From Streptomyces sp. NBC_01235 (lineage in GTDB: Bacteria; Actinomycetota; Actinomycetes; Streptomycetales; Streptomycetaceae), in contig NZ_CP108513.1 in assembly GCF_035989285.1 (NCBI RefSeq), positions 7,316,001-7,380,000 on the forward strand: a DNA stretch of 64,000 nucleotides, read 5' to 3'. Below the pieces are notes generated by a model that did no database searches, was not told the origin of the DNA, and saw nothing but the letters and a program-made list of their open reading frames with translations. The position numbers and the translations under genes were made by a program. Positions 42,940-52,285 of this stretch are shown piece by piece (the first letter of the stretch is position 1; every line of letters begins with the position of its first letter).

Positions 42940-42979
42940 CCGGGAGCTGCTCCGCGAAGCCGGGAGCTACTCCGCGAAG
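42940..42979. repeat. 20-bp tandem direct repeat at a gene end
   Basis: CCGGGAGCTGCTCCGCGAAG (42940-42959) is repeated with one change at 42960-42979. The second copy contains the stop and last codons of the PPA1309-type gene. Confidence 0.85.
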
Positions 42980-43509
42980 GTCGCCGACAGCGCCTCCGCC
43001 AAGCCCGGCACCAGGCCCGCGCCCGTGAGGACCTCCGTCGGGGCGTCCTTCTCGCGCAGGCGCAGGGCCGAGTCGCGGGTGCCGTCGCGCAGGACGCCGA
43101 CCGTCATCCGGACCTCCTGGCGGTCGGGATGGTCCGCGACCCACTTCGTGAGCTTCGCCCCGCTCAGGCCCTGCGGGACCTGGGCCTCGGCGGACGGGGG
43201 CAGCATCAGGCGCTCCACGGTGAGGGCGCAGCCGACCACGGCGTCGGGCCACGCGATCGTGGCGAGGAACTCGTCGAGCGGCTTGTCCGTTGGCACTTCG
43301 TCCTGCTCGATCGGGGTGAGACCGGTGGTCTCGGGCTCGTCCTGAAGGCCGAGCTGGGCGGCGAGCGAGGGTTCCTGGGCTCGCAGCCGAGCGGTGTCTA
43401 CGAGGGCGAAAAGGCGGGCGGGCTGGTCCCAGCCGAGGCCGGAGGCGTACTCGTCGATCTCAAGTACGGCCCGGGTGAGCGGGCTCGCCGCCATGGGAGT
43501 GTTGGACAT
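42967..43509 (-). CDS. PPA1309 family protein
   Basis: 180 residues beginning MSNTPMAASPLTRAVLEIDEYAS. Recognisable family segments are WDQPARLFALVDTARL, TIAWPDAVVGCALTVERLMLPP and MTVGVLRDGTRDSALRLR. It is conserved in actinobacteria next to the PDZ protease and UPF0182 genes. It has no motif that reveals an activity and no membrane segment. The ATG has AGAGAGG 9 bases upstream. It converges on the PDZ gene with a 35-bp gap and is divergent from UPF0182. Confidence 0.82.
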   Translation of the reverse strand: MSNTPMAASPLTRAVLEIDEYASGLGWDQPARLFALVDTARLRAQEPSLAAQLGLQDEPETTGLTPIEQDEVPTDKPLDEFLATIAWPDAVVGCALTVERLMLPPSAEAQVPQGLSGAKLTKWVADHPDRQEVRMTVGVLRDGTRDSALRLREKDAPTEVLTGAGLVPGLAEALSATFAE

Positions 43510-43660
43510 GGTCACAATCCTCTCTCGTTCCTGGCCGGAATCGGGAACCGAGTAAACGGTGAGTAAGTTGCATAGGTGTGGGCCCACGATCACGGGGGGC
43601 CACGAACGGTCCACGAACACGCGGGCCTGACGGATCAACGCGACTTTCGAGGTGCGCACC

Positions 43661-46660
43661 TTGGCTTTCCAGATGCCGGACCGCGGCGGAGGCCCCACAG
43701 GGCCGCGGATCAGAGTGGGCCGCCCGTCCCGGCGCGTCCGCACCCTGCTCATGACGCTGGGCGTCCTTGCCGTACTCGGCATGGCGTTCACCATGTTCGC
43801 GGGGTTCTGGACGGACTGGCTCTGGTACCGCTCCGTGAAGTACTCGTCGGTCTTCACCGCCATGCTGTGGACCAAGATCGGGCTGTTCTTCGTCTTCGGC
43901 CTGCTGATGGCCCTCGCGGTCGGCTTCAACATCTGGCTTGCCCACCGGCTGCGGCCGCCGCTGAGCGCGATGTCGGTCGAGCAGCAGAGCCTGGACCGCT
44001 ACCGCATGGGCATCGCACCGTACAAGACATGGCTGCTGCTCGGCATCACCGCCCTGGTCGGCCTCATCGCCGGCGCCTCCGCGGCAGGCCAGTGGCGGAC
44101 GTGGCTGATGTGGGTCAACGGTGTGTCCTTCGGCCAGAAGGACCCGCAGTTCCACCTCGACGTCTCCTTCTTCGCCTTCGACCTGCCCTGGTACCGGTTC
44201 CTGCTCGGCTTCGGCTTCGCCGCCACGATCCTCTCCCTGATCGCCGCCGCGCTCACCCACTACCTGTACGGCGGGCTGCGCGTCACCAGCCCGGGCGCGC
44301 GCGCCACCGCCGCGGCCACCGGACATCTGTCCGTGCTGCTGGGCATCTTCGTCACGTTGAAGGCGGTCGCCTACTGGCTCGACCGCTACGGCCTGGCGGT
44401 GAAGTCCAGCGACTTCAAGGCGACGGACAACTGGACGGGCCTGAGGTACGTCGACGCCAACGCCTACCTGCCGGCCAAGACGATCCTGTTCTGCATCGCC
44501 GTCATCTGCGCCTTGCTGTTCTTCGCCACCCTGTGGCGGCGCACCTGGCAGCTGCCCGTGATCGGCTTCGGCCTGATGGTGCTCTCGGCGATCCTCATCG
44601 GCGGGCTGTACCCGGCGATCGTCCAGAAGTTCCAGGTCCAGCCGAACGAGCAGGCCAAGGAAGCCCCGTACGTCGAGAAGAACCTCAAGGCGACACGTGA
44701 GGCGTACGGCATCGACGGCGCGCAGGTCACCGAGTACTCGGGCACCAGCACCACCAAGGACAAGACGACGCTGCGCGACGACGTCGACGCCACCGCGAGC
44801 ATCCGTGTCCTGGACCCGAACATCGTCTCCCCGACGTACCAGCAGCTCCAACAGATGCGGAAGTACTACGCGTTCCCGACCAACCTGGACGTGGACCGCT
44901 ACAACGTGAAGGGCACCGATGAGGACACCGTCATCGGTCTGCGCGAGCTGAACCTCGCGGGCGTGGACAAGCAGAACTGGATCAACAACCACTTCCGCTA
45001 CACCCACGGTTACGGCGTGGTCGCCGCCAAGGGCACCACCTCCGACGCCGAAGGCCGCCCCGTCTTCACCGAGTCCAACCTGCCCTCCGAGGGCGAGCTC
45101 GGCACGTACGAGCAGCGGGTGTACTACGGGGAGAAGACGACCACGTACTCGATCGTCGGCGGTCCCCAGAAGGAGATCGACTACTCCGACGACGCGGGTG
45201 AGAAGACCACCAGTTACACCGGCAAGAGCGGGGTCAACCTCTCCAACCCGGTCAACCGGGCCGCGTACGCGGTGGCGTTCGGCGAGCCGCAGATCCTGTA
45301 CTCCGGTGCCATCGGCGACGGTTCGCGGATTCTGTACAACCGCACGCCCAAGGAGCGCGTCGAAGCGGTCGCCCCGTGGCTGACCATCGACGGTGACGCC
45401 TACCCGGCCGTGGTCGACGGCAAGATCCAGTGGATCGTCGACGCGTACACGACGACGAACGGCTACCCGTACGCCTCCCGTACGACCCTCGGGGACACCA
45501 CGGCCGACTCGCTGACGGCGACCAACGACAACCGCGCGGTGGTGGCCCAGCAGAACCAGGTCAACTACATCCGCAACTCGGTGAAGGCGACCGTCGACGC
45601 GTACACGGGCGACGTCAAGCTCTACCAGTGGGACACCCAGGACCCGGTCCTGAAGACCTGGATGAAGGCTTTCCCCGGCACGGTGAAGTCCAAGTCGTCC
45701 ATCTCGGACGCGCTGATGGCCCATCTCCGGTACCCGCAGGACCTGTTCAAGGTCCAGCGCGAGTTGCTCACCCGCTACCACGTAAAGGACGCGACGACGT
45801 TCCTCAGCGGCAGCGAGGTGTGGCAGGTGCCGGACGACCCGTCCAACAAGTCGGGTGACGCGGTGCCTCCGTACTACCTGAGCATGAAGATGCCCGACCA
45901 GAAGGCTCAGGCGTTCTCGCTGACGACGACGTTCACGCCCAACGGCCGGGACAACCTCAGCGCGTTCATGGCGGTCGACTCCGAGGCGGGTACCCCCGAC
46001 TACGGCAAGATCAGAGTCCTGAAACTGCCGACGAGTACGACCGTGGACGGACCCAAACAGGTCCAGAGCCAGTTCAACTCCGAACAGGACATCGCCGAGT
46101 CCATCAGACTCCTGAAGGGCGGCGACTCCGACATCGAGTACGGCAACCTGCTGACGGTGCCACTGGACGGCGGCCTGCTGTACGTGGAGCCCGTCTACGT
46201 ACGCGGTGGCGGGCTCAAGTACCCGCTGCTGAAGAAGGTGTTGGTGACCTACGGCGGCAACACCGCCTTCGAGGACACCCTGGACGAGGCCCTCAACAAG
46301 GTCTTCGGCGCGGAGAGTACGACCCCGCCGCCGACGGACGAGGGCACCGGCACCACCCCACCGCCGACGTCCAGCAACCCGACGGTCCGCCAGGCGCTGG
46401 CCGACGCCCAGAAGGCCTTCGACGCCGGCCAGGAGGCGCTGAAGAAGCCCGACTGGGACGCGTACGCCAAGGCGCAGAAGGATCTCGAGGCCGCGCTGAA
46501 GCGGGCCGAGGACGCGCAGGCCGAGGCCGACAAGGGCGCCAAGGCGAGCAGCACCCCGAGCCCGAGCGGTTCGGCGAGCCCGAGCGGCGGCTCTGGAACC
46601 AGCTCCGGCAGTAAGGCCAGTTCCAGCCCGAGCCCGAGCCCGAGTCCGAGTAGCGGCTGA
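43661..46660 (+). CDS. UPF0182 family large membrane protein
   Basis: About 999 residues. Seven membrane segments lie in the first ~310 residues (for example [21 protein letters not shown]), followed by a ~600-residue extracytoplasmic region ([20 protein letters not shown]) and an acidic, Ser/Pro-rich tail with repeated PSPS. Rv3193c is the M. tuberculosis member. The function is unknown. The start is best placed at TTG 43661, which has GAGGTG 6 bases upstream; GTG 43652 and ATG 43673 are in frame but badly spaced. It ends 40 bases before a tRNA gene. Confidence 0.85.
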   Translation: MAFQMPDRGGGPTGPRIRVGRPSRRVRTLLMTLGVLAVLGMAFTMFAGFWTDWLWYRSVKYSSVFTAMLWTKIGLFFVFGLLMALAVGFNIWLAHRLRPPLSAMSVEQQSLDRYRMGIAPYKTWLLLGITALVGLIAGASAAGQWRTWLMWVNGVSFGQKDPQFHLDVSFFAFDLPWYRFLLGFGFAATILSLIAAALTHYLYGGLRVTSPGARATAAATGHLSVLLGIFVTLKAVAYWLDRYGLAVKSSDFKATDNWTGLRYVDANAYLPAKTILFCIAVICALLFFATLWRRTWQLPVIGFGLMVLSAILIGGLYPAIVQKFQVQPNEQAKEAPYVEKNLKATREAYGIDGAQVTEYSGTSTTKDKTTLRDDVDATASIRVLDPNIVSPTYQQLQQMRKYYAFPTNLDVDRYNVKGTDEDTVIGLRELNLAGVDKQNWINNHFRYTHGYGVVAAKGTTSDAEGRPVFTESNLPSEGELGTYEQRVYYGEKTTTYSIVGGPQKEIDYSDDAGEKTTSYTGKSGVNLSNPVNRAAYAVAFGEPQILYSGAIGDGSRILYNRTPKERVEAVAPWLTIDGDAYPAVVDGKIQWIVDAYTTTNGYPYASRTTLGDTTADSLTATNDNRAVVAQQNQVNYIRNSVKATVDAYTGDVKLYQWDTQDPVLKTWMKAFPGTVKSKSSISDALMAHLRYPQDLFKVQRELLTRYHVKDATTFLSGSEVWQVPDDPSNKSGDAVPPYYLSMKMPDQKAQAFSLTTTFTPNGRDNLSAFMAVDSEAGTPDYGKIRVLKLPTSTTVDGPKQVQSQFNSEQDIAESIRLLKGGDSDIEYGNLLTVPLDGGLLYVEPVYVRGGGLKYPLLKKVLVTYGGNTAFEDTLDEALNKVFGAESTTPPPTDEGTGTTPPPTSSNPTVRQALADAQKAFDAGQEALKKPDWDAYAKAQKDLEAALKRAEDAQAEADKGAKASSTPSPSGSASPSGGSGTSSGSKASSSPSPSPSPSSG

Positions 46661-46700
46661 TCATGCCCGCCCCGCGTCGTGATACGGTTGTGGAACACGA

Positions 46701-46774
46701 CGCGGGGTGGAGCAGCTCGGTAGCTCGCTGGGCTCATAACCCAGAGGTCGCAGGTTCAAATCCTGTCCCCGCTA
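46701..46774 (+). tRNA. initiator tRNA-fMet (CAU), copy 1
   Basis: 74 bases folding as a cloverleaf. The anticodon CAT is at 46735-46737 in the loop CTCATAA. The anticodon stem has three G-C pairs next to the loop (GGG/CCC), the hallmark of initiator tRNA. The first base C cannot pair with the T at position 72, a second initiator feature. The T-loop reads GGTTCAAAT. CCA is not encoded. Confidence 0.95.
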
Positions 46775-46780
46775 CTGAAA

Positions 46781-46818
46781 ACGAAGGCCCGGATCCGGAA
46801 ACGGATCCGGGCCTTCGT
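46781..46818 (+). terminator. hairpin after tRNA-fMet copy 1
   Basis: A perfect 17-bp stem (46781-46797 with 46802-46818) closed by a GAAA tetraloop. Confidence 0.85.
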
Positions 46819-46988
46819 GGTGTGCGAACGCATGTGCCGGGGGAGCGATGGCCGTGCCGCTGTGGGGAGTTGGGAGATCTGTGTTTGACTTGTCTCTCTG
46901 TGGGCATGTCGACAAAACGCTGAAGTGACCTTACGGGCCGCGGTATACCAGGTGTACCCGGGTTGCGGGTGGTGCGACGATGGACGTT

Positions 46989-48905
46989 ATGGGGGACAAG
47001 GCAACTCTGTTCGAGACAGGGCGATTTGTGCAGCCTTCCGGTGAGGAAGCGACCCCGGTCGAGAGCCGGGACGAGACGGCGGACGCCGTCGAGACGGGGG
47101 AGGCCGTCGAGGAGATGCGCCTGCGGCTCGCGGCGGAAGCCGGCGACGCCGAGGCCATGAGTGTCCTCGGGGCCATGCTGCTGCGCCGTGGCGACCTCGA
47201 CGGAGCCGAGCCCCATCTGCGTACCGCCACCGCGGAGGGCGACCGGGCTGCCGCCAACAACCTGGGTGTCCTCCTCCATCAGCGCGGCTACCCCGACGAG
47301 GCCGCCGGCTGGTGGAGGGTCGCCGCCGTCGCCGGCTCCGCCGCGGCCGCGCATGCGCTGGGCCGCCACCGCCGGGAGTGCGGGGACGAGCCGGCCGCCG
47401 AGTACTGGCTGCGCCAGTCTGCCGAACAGGGGCACGCGCTGGGCGCGTACGCCCTCGCCGACCTGCTGGAGCACCGCGGGGACCCCGGGGCCGAGCAGTG
47501 GATGCGGGCCGCCGCCGAGCGCGGCCACCGGGAAGCCGCGTACCGGCTGGCCCGCGCTCTTGATCACAAGGAGCACGAGGAACACAAGGAGTACCAGGAG
47601 CGCAAGGAGAACACGCAGGGCGCGGAGCGCAAGGAGGCCAGGAGTCCCCTCACGGACGGCGGAGCGGACGGGCGCGGCCAGGACAACGGTGTCACCGTGC
47701 GGGCGGAGGCCGAGCAGTGGTACCGCCAAGCCGCCGCGCGCGGGCACCGGCGGGCCGCGCTGCACCTCGGCACGATCCTGGAGAAGCGGGGCGAGCTGAA
47801 GGAGGCCGGGCGCTGGTACCTGACGTCCGCCAAGGACGGCGAGGCACGGGCCGCCTGCGCGCTCGGATTCCTGCTGCGCGACGCCGGTGACACCGAGAGC
47901 GCCGCCATCTGGTGGCTGCGGGCCGCGCAGGACGGCGACGGCAACGCGGCGAACGCCCTGGGCGCGCTGCACGCCGAGCGCGGCCAGACGCAGACCGCCG
48001 AGCGGTGGTACCGGGCCGCGATGGACGCAGGGGACGACAACGGCGCCTACAACCTCGCCCTGCTCTGCGCCGAGCAGGGCCGCACCGCGCAGGCGGAGCA
48101 GTGGTACCGGCGTGCCGCCTACGCCGGGCACCGGGAGGCGGCCAACGCGCTCGCCATCCTCCTGCTCCAGGGCGGCGACACGGCCGGGGCCGAGCCGTGG
48201 TTCTCCAAGGCCGCGGAGGCGGGCAGCGTCGACGCCGCCTTCAACCTCGGGATCCTCTTTGCGGGGCGTGGCGAGGAGAGCGTCGCGCTGCGCTGGTACG
48301 AGCGGGCGGCGGCCGCCGGGCACACCGAGGCGGCGCTCCAGGTCGGCATCGCGCGACTGCGGGACGGGGACGAGCAGGAGGCCGAACGGCATCTGCGGTG
48401 TGCCGCCGGCGGGGGCAGCGCGGAGGCCGCGTACCGGCTGGCGGCCGTGCTCGACGCGCGGCGGCCGCCGCAGCCCGCGCACGAGCTGGGGGAGATCGTG
48501 CACGAGAAGACCGAGTGCGAGGAGTGGTACGAGCGGGCCGCGACGCAGGGGCATCGGCGGGCACAGGTCCGGGTCGGGATGCTGGCCGCCGCGCGGGGTG
48601 ACGTGGTGGAGGCGGCGCGGTGGTACCGGACGGCCGCGGAGGCCGGATCGCGCAACGGTGCCTTCAATCTCGGGCTGCTGCTCGCGCGGGAGGGGAGTGA
48701 GCCCGAGGCTGCCGTGTGGTGGACGCGGGCGGCTGACGCCGGGCATGGGCGGGCGGCGTTGCGGCTGGCCCTGGTCTACGCGCGTCGCGGGGAGCTGGCG
48801 GAGGGGCAGCGGTGGGCCGACCGGGCGGTGTCGCTCGGGCCGGGGGAGGTGGCTGAGCGGGCGGCTCGGTTGCGGGACGCGCTGCGGGAAGAACTGTCTG
48901 CGTGA
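46989..48905 (+). CDS. Sel1/TPR-repeat protein
   Basis: 638 residues made of about fifteen Sel1-like repeats of roughly 36 residues (A-x-x-LG-x-L-x-x-x-RG-x-x-x-x-A-x-x-W-x-x-x-A), forming an alpha solenoid for protein binding. Repeats are interrupted near residues 190-240 by a highly charged, Lys/Glu/His-rich insert (HKEHEEHKEYQERKEN). No signal peptide or enzyme motif. ATG 46989 is preferred over ATG 46980; neither has a clear ribosome binding site, and a GACGAT sits 7 bases before 46989. It lies between two identical initiator tRNA genes. The partner is unknown. Confidence 0.85.
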   Translation: MGDKATLFETGRFVQPSGEEATPVESRDETADAVETGEAVEEMRLRLAAEAGDAEAMSVLGAMLLRRGDLDGAEPHLRTATAEGDRAAANNLGVLLHQRGYPDEAAGWWRVAAVAGSAAAAHALGRHRRECGDEPAAEYWLRQSAEQGHALGAYALADLLEHRGDPGAEQWMRAAAERGHREAAYRLARALDHKEHEEHKEYQERKENTQGAERKEARSPLTDGGADGRGQDNGVTVRAEAEQWYRQAAARGHRRAALHLGTILEKRGELKEAGRWYLTSAKDGEARAACALGFLLRDAGDTESAAIWWLRAAQDGDGNAANALGALHAERGQTQTAERWYRAAMDAGDDNGAYNLALLCAEQGRTAQAEQWYRRAAYAGHREAANALAILLLQGGDTAGAEPWFSKAAEAGSVDAAFNLGILFAGRGEESVALRWYERAAAAGHTEAALQVGIARLRDGDEQEAERHLRCAAGGGSAEAAYRLAAVLDARRPPQPAHELGEIVHEKTECEEWYERAATQGHRRAQVRVGMLAAARGDVVEAARWYRTAAEAGSRNGAFNLGLLLAREGSEPEAAVWWTRAADAGHGRAALRLALVYARRGELAEGQRWADRAVSLGPGEVAERAARLRDALREELSA

Positions 48906-48988
48906 CGCTGTCGCTCGCACGGTGCCCCTGTGCTTGGACGGTGCCCTGTGCCGAGCGGGGTGGGTGGGAGCCGGTGCCGCAGTCCCGT

Positions 48989-49058
48989 CCTCTGGGGCTG
49001 CCGCCCCCAGACTCCCGCTGTCGGCCGTGAAAGGTCTCGTCCTCAAACGCCGGACGGG
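48989..49058 (+). repeat. dispersed intergenic repeat A, copy 2
   Basis: Begins CCTCTGGGGCTG and ends with the 23-bp core 49036-49058, identical to 40892-40914. The first part can form a short stem (CTGGGG with CCCCAG). It lies 84 bases after the Sel1 gene, in the 249-bp gap before tRNA copy 2. Confidence 0.75.
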
Positions 49059-49154
49059 TCGAGAGTCGTGACCTGCGAAAGACAGGTGCAGGTAGGCCTC
49101 CGGCTTATTGATTTGCCTTTGTCGTCCGCCTTCACGTAACGTTGCATTCAACGG

Positions 49155-49228
49155 CGCGGGGTGGAGCAGCTCGGTAGCTCGCTGGGCTCATAACCCAGAG
49201 GTCGCAGGTTCAAATCCTGTCCCCGCTA
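49155..49228 (+). tRNA. initiator tRNA-fMet (CAU), copy 2
   Basis: All 74 bases are identical to 46701-46774, with anticodon CAT at 49189-49191, three consecutive G-C pairs in the anticodon stem and the unpaired 1-72 position. The identity extends a few bases beyond the 3' end (CTGAA) and not far upstream. Confidence 0.95.
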
Positions 49229-49237
49229 CTGAAGGCC

Positions 49238-49269
49238 GAGGGCCGGAATCCGAAAGGGTTCCGGCCCTC
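49238..49269. terminator. hairpin after tRNA-fMet copy 2
   Basis: A 14-bp stem with one G-U pair (49238-49251 with 49256-49269) and a GAAA loop. The minus-strand frame beyond it also stops at its edge, so it may serve both directions. Confidence 0.8.
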
Positions 49270-49513
49270 AGTCGTGTTCGTGGTCCACCGCTTCCTTCTG
49301 CAGGGCGGTGAGGACGTCGGCGGAGTCTTCGTGTGGATCGGGTGCTCATGCCGGCACCCCCTCCCGCCGCGGCAGGTCCCACAGCTCGCCCCTCAGGGCC
49401 GTGAACTCGGCGGTCGCGCGGATGCCTCCCGCGCGCGGACGGGGGAAGGACGGGCGGTGTTCGGCGATGATCCAACCCCGTGTTCGGGGGACCGGGAGTT
49501 GAGCGAGCGGGAG
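49268..49513 (-). pseudogene. broken reading frame directly downstream of fur
   Basis: Starting right after the fur stop, one minus-strand frame has Streptomyces-like codon use on both sides of an in-frame TGA (49346-49348). It reads about WIIAEHRPSFPRPRAGG, then TALRGELWDLPRREGVPA, the TGA, then APDPHEDSADVLTALQKEA and a final stop at the tRNA terminator. No ATG, GTG or TTG starts the first part. It looks like the remnant of a gene that lost its start and gained a stop. I do not recognise the protein. Chance composition is the alternative. Confidence 0.4.
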
Positions 49514-49930
49514 TTACGCAGCCGCGCAGGCCGGGCAGATCCCGCGGTACGTCACCTCGACGTCCGAGACCGCGAAACCGAAGCGCTCCGAGTCCGGGAG
49601 GTCGGCCAGCGGGTTGCCGCTCGGGTGGACGTCCTTGATCGCGCCGCACTGGGCGCACACCAGGTGGTGGTGCGGGCGGTGCGCGTTCGGGTCGTAGCGC
49701 TTGGCTCGTTTGTCGGTGGCGACCTCGAGCACCTCGCCGAGGGAGACCAGCTCGCCGAGCGTGTTGTAGACGGTCGCCCGGGAGATCTCGGGAAGCCGGA
49801 CGACGGCCCTGGAGTGCACCTCGTCGGCGGTCAGGTGGACATGTTCGCCGTCGAGCACCTCGGCCACGACGCGCCGCTGTGCGGTCATACGCCATCCGCG
49901 CCCGCGCAGCCGTTCCAGAAGGTCACTCAT
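49514..49930 (-). CDS. Fur-family (PerR/Fur-like) metalloregulator
   Basis: 138 residues. A winged-helix DNA-binding domain (RMTAQRRVVAEVL, EISRATVYNTLGELVSLG) is followed by the dimerisation domain with HRPHHHLVCAQCG and CPAC: two CxxC pairs (Cys92/95, Cys132/135) that form the structural zinc site of PerR and Fur proteins. HHH and Asp/Glu residues supply the regulatory metal site. I cannot separate an iron sensor from a peroxide sensor by eye. A 17-bp palindrome lies 65 bases upstream and is probably its operator, implying autoregulation. Such genes often precede a catalase, which is absent here. Confidence 0.88.
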   Translation of the reverse strand: MSDLLERLRGRGWRMTAQRRVVAEVLDGEHVHLTADEVHSRAVVRLPEISRATVYNTLGELVSLGEVLEVATDKRAKRYDPNAHRPHHHLVCAQCGAIKDVHPSGNPLADLPDSERFGFAVSDVEVTYRGICPACAAA

Positions 49931-49994
49931 GAATCCAGCCTAACAGCCGGCCGGACCAGGTCCCGAACGCGTGTGACTTTAGAGCCGTCCTTGA

Positions 49995-50011
49995 ATTGGA
50001 CTGAGTCCAAT
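49995..50011. promoter_or_regulatory. Fur/PerR-type operator palindrome
   Basis: ATTGGACTGAGTCCAAT is a perfect 8-1-8 inverted repeat, the geometry of a Fur/PerR box, 65 bases upstream of the fur ATG and on no coding sequence. Confidence 0.7.
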
Positions 50012-50072
50012 GTGGGATCGGGTGTGGCTGGATCGAGGGTGAACCGCCGTTCCTGCTCGCCGGCGGAGCGGG

Positions 50073-50105
50073 CGGGCCGGGGTCCCCGTGAGGGGGCCCG
50101 GCCCG
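50073..50105. terminator. hairpin after the CBS-domain gene
   Basis: A GC stem of about 14 pairs with one bulged G (50073-50087 with 50092-50105) and a GTGA loop, 10 bases past the CBS stop on the minus strand and ahead of the fur promoter. Confidence 0.7.
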
Positions 50106-50114
50106 TTCGTGTGC

Positions 50115-50507
50115 TCAGGCCGGTACCTGCTGCCGTGCCGGTGTCCAGCAGCGGATGATGTCGCGGACCGAGACGATGCCGGCCGGCTCGTCGCGGTCCA
50201 GGACGATCAGATGGCGGAAGCCGCCGTGGGCCATGGCCCGGGCCGCCTCCTCCAGGGTCCAGGTCGGGGCGGCGAAGACGACGTCGTTGGTGGTGTGGGC
50301 ATGGGTGCGTTCGGTGTCCGGGTCCTCGCCCAGGCCGACGGAGTTGAGGATGTCCCGTTCGGTGAGGATGCCGATGCCGCCGGCGTCCGGGTCCAGGACG
50401 ATGGCCGCGCCGACGCGGCGTGCCGACATCAGGGCGGCGGCCTGACGGAGGGTGTGTGCGGGGCCGATGGTGAGAACCACCGTGCTCATGGCGTCGCGGA
50501 CGAGCAT
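50115..50507 (-). CDS. tandem CBS-domain protein
   Basis: 130 residues, made of two CBS domains: residues 1-60 (LVRDAMSTVVLTIGPAHTLRQAAALMSARRVGAAIV, GILTERDIL) and 70-125 (NDVVFAAPTWTLEEAARAMAHGGFRHLIVLD, GIVSVRDII). The pair forms a Bateman module that binds adenosine nucleotides or related ligands. Nothing else is attached, so it probably acts on a partner. The ATG has an outstanding ribosome binding site, GGAGGTGA, 8-9 bases upstream. It is a single-gene unit ending at a hairpin. Confidence 0.88.
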   Translation of the reverse strand: MLVRDAMSTVVLTIGPAHTLRQAAALMSARRVGAAIVLDPDAGGIGILTERDILNSVGLGEDPDTERTHAHTTNDVVFAAPTWTLEEAARAMAHGGFRHLIVLDRDEPAGIVSVRDIIRCWTPARQQVPA

Positions 50508-50692
50508 GGTTCGGAGTCACCTCCAATGAATCCCCGGCGAGTTCAGCCCGGCGCCGGAGGCGCCTACCGGGGACTGCACAAGTTCACAAATGAGGGTGTG
50601 CTCAGAGTCGCAGGTAAAGCACGGGTCAACAAGAGGGCGCGCGCGTCCAATTGAGGGCGCACGCGCTCATCTGTGGTTCTGCGGCGTGATGT

Positions 50693-51493
50693 TCAGCCGC
50701 GCTCGTTGAGATAGCCCAGCAGCTCGTCGTGAAGCAGTCCGTTCGAGGCGGCCGCGTTGCCGCTGTGCGGGCCCGGGCGGCCGTCCAGGCCCGTGAAGGT
50801 GCCGCCTGCCTCCGTCACGACGATCGCCGTGGCCGCCATGTCCCAGAGGGAGAGCTCGGGTTCGGCGCACAGGTCGACCGAGCCCTCGGCGACCATCATG
50901 TACGGCCAGAAGTCGCCGTACGCGCGTGTGCGCCACACCTCGCGGGTCAGGTCGAGGAAGCCGTTCAGGTGCCCGCGCTCCTCCCAGCCCTGAAGCGAGG
51001 AGTACGCGAAGGAGGCGTCCGACAGTTTCGACACACGGGAGACGTGCAGCCGGCTCGCGGTGGACAGGCTGCGGCCGCTGAAGGCACCGTACGCCTTCGC
51101 GGCCCACCAGCGCCGGCCCAGCGCGGGCGCGGAGACGACACCGACGACGGGCTGGAAGCCGTCCTCGCCCGCCTCCATCAGCGAGATCAGCGTGGCCCAG
51201 ACGGGCACGCCCCGTACGTAGTTCTTCGTGCCGTCGATCGGGTCGATGACCCAGCGGCGGGGGCCGGTGCCCTCGATGCCGTACTCCTCGCCGAGGATCG
51301 CGTCACGCGGACGGGCCCGCTGGAGCTGGCTGCGGATGAGTTCCTCGGCGGCCTTGTCGGCCTCGCTCACCGGGGTCATGTCCGGTTTGGTCTCGACCTT
51401 GAGGTCGAGGGCCTTGAAACGGTCCATGGTCGCGGCGTCGGCGGCGTCCGCGAGGACGTGCGCGAGACGGAGGTCGTCGAGGTAGTCCGGCAT
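50693..51493 (-). CDS. hisN: histidinol-phosphatase HisN (inositol monophosphatase fold)
   Basis: 266 residues of the inositol-monophosphatase superfamily: ILGEEYG (Glu69/Glu70), the metal motif [15 protein letters not shown] (Asp84, Asp87, Gly-Thr) and LSLWDMAA (Asp). In actinobacteria this subgroup is the histidinol-phosphate phosphatase that completes histidine synthesis, rather than a true inositol phosphatase. ATG 51493 begins [16 protein letters not shown]. It is divergent from the TetR regulator across 141 bases. It is cytosolic and Mg-dependent. Confidence 0.88.
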   Translation of the reverse strand: MPDYLDDLRLAHVLADAADAATMDRFKALDLKVETKPDMTPVSEADKAAEELIRSQLQRARPRDAILGEEYGIEGTGPRRWVIDPIDGTKNYVRGVPVWATLISLMEAGEDGFQPVVGVVSAPALGRRWWAAKAYGAFSGRSLSTASRLHVSRVSKLSDASFAYSSLQGWEERGHLNGFLDLTREVWRTRAYGDFWPYMMVAEGSVDLCAEPELSLWDMAATAIVVTEAGGTFTGLDGRPGPHSGNAAASNGLLHDELLGYLNERG

Positions 51494-51634
51494 GGGACGA
51501 ACCGTATCCGGCGAGGGAGGACGGGGCCACACCCGGCCGGAGTGCGGACGGCTCCATGCGCCCGCGAACCCTTGACAGTGCCCCCCCGCGCGTCAAACCT
51601 GGGCACCAGGCCGCTCGGCCCCAGGGAGGCGATG

Positions 51635-52246
51635 ATGCCTGCAGCGCGGGAATCCCTACTGGACGCCGCCTTCGAGGCGCTTGCGCTACGGCCGTGGGCC
51701 GCGGTGCGGATGGTGGACGTCGCCGCAGCGGCCGGGGTGTCCCGGCAGACGCTGTACAACGAGTTCGGGAGCAAGGAAGGCCTGGCCAGAGCGCTCGTCA
51801 GACGAGAGGCCGACGGGTACCTCGCCGGGGTCGAGCGGGCGCTGGCCGCGCACGGCGACGCCCGGGACCGGCTGACCGCGACCGCCGAGTGGACCACCGC
51901 CGCCGCCCGCGACAACGCCCTCGTACGGGCCGTCCTCACTGGCTTCTGGGGCGAGCGCCTGCCTTCGCCGACGCTCTCCGCGGTGCCGTCCTCCTCCGTC
52001 GTGCCGGCACAGCGGCGGGCGGACGGGCCGCTGCCCTCGCCCGGCGACCTCGTGGGCGCCGTCCGCGACCGGGCCGTGGCCGTGCTCTCCGGTCCCGGCG
52101 CCCTCCGGGCCGACACCGCCGACCTGGCCCGCTCCTGCGAACTCGCCGTCCGCCTCGCCCTGTCCTGCGTGTCCGCGCCACCGCCGGGGGAGGACGGGGT
52201 CGCGGAGCTGGTGCGGGGGGCCCTGCACCAGCAGCTCAAGGGGTAG
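51635..52246 (+). CDS. TetR-family transcriptional regulator
   Basis: 203 residues. The N-terminal helix-turn-helix (RMVDVAAAAGVSRQTLYNEFGSKEGLARALV, about residues 22-52) is a standard TetR domain. The C-terminal ligand domain is divergent and Pro/Ser-rich around residues 110-135. ATG 51635 is chosen because AGGGAGG ends 5 bases before it; ATG 51632 is too close. It is divergent from hisN and converges on the Gdx exporter gene, either of which could be its target. The ligand is unknown. Confidence 0.88.
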   Translation: MPAARESLLDAAFEALALRPWAAVRMVDVAAAAGVSRQTLYNEFGSKEGLARALVRREADGYLAGVERALAAHGDARDRLTATAEWTTAAARDNALVRAVLTGFWGERLPSPTLSAVPSSSVVPAQRRADGPLPSPGDLVGAVRDRAVAVLSGPGALRADTADLARSCELAVRLALSCVSAPPPGEDGVAELVRGALHQQLKG

Positions 52247-52285
52247 GTCCTCAAGGGGCAGGGCCTGTCCTGTGTCAGCCCTGTC

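Noticed and set aside
49346..49348. The in-frame TGA after fur as a selenocysteine codon
   Set aside because: No redox motif surrounds it, no start codon opens the frame, and no selenocysteine insertion hairpin is apparent. A stop in a decayed frame is simpler.
50625..50680. A terminator hairpin in the repeated GAGGGCGC sequence between the hisN end and the CBS gene
   Set aside because: The two GC blocks are direct, not inverted, repeats; a long stem does not form.
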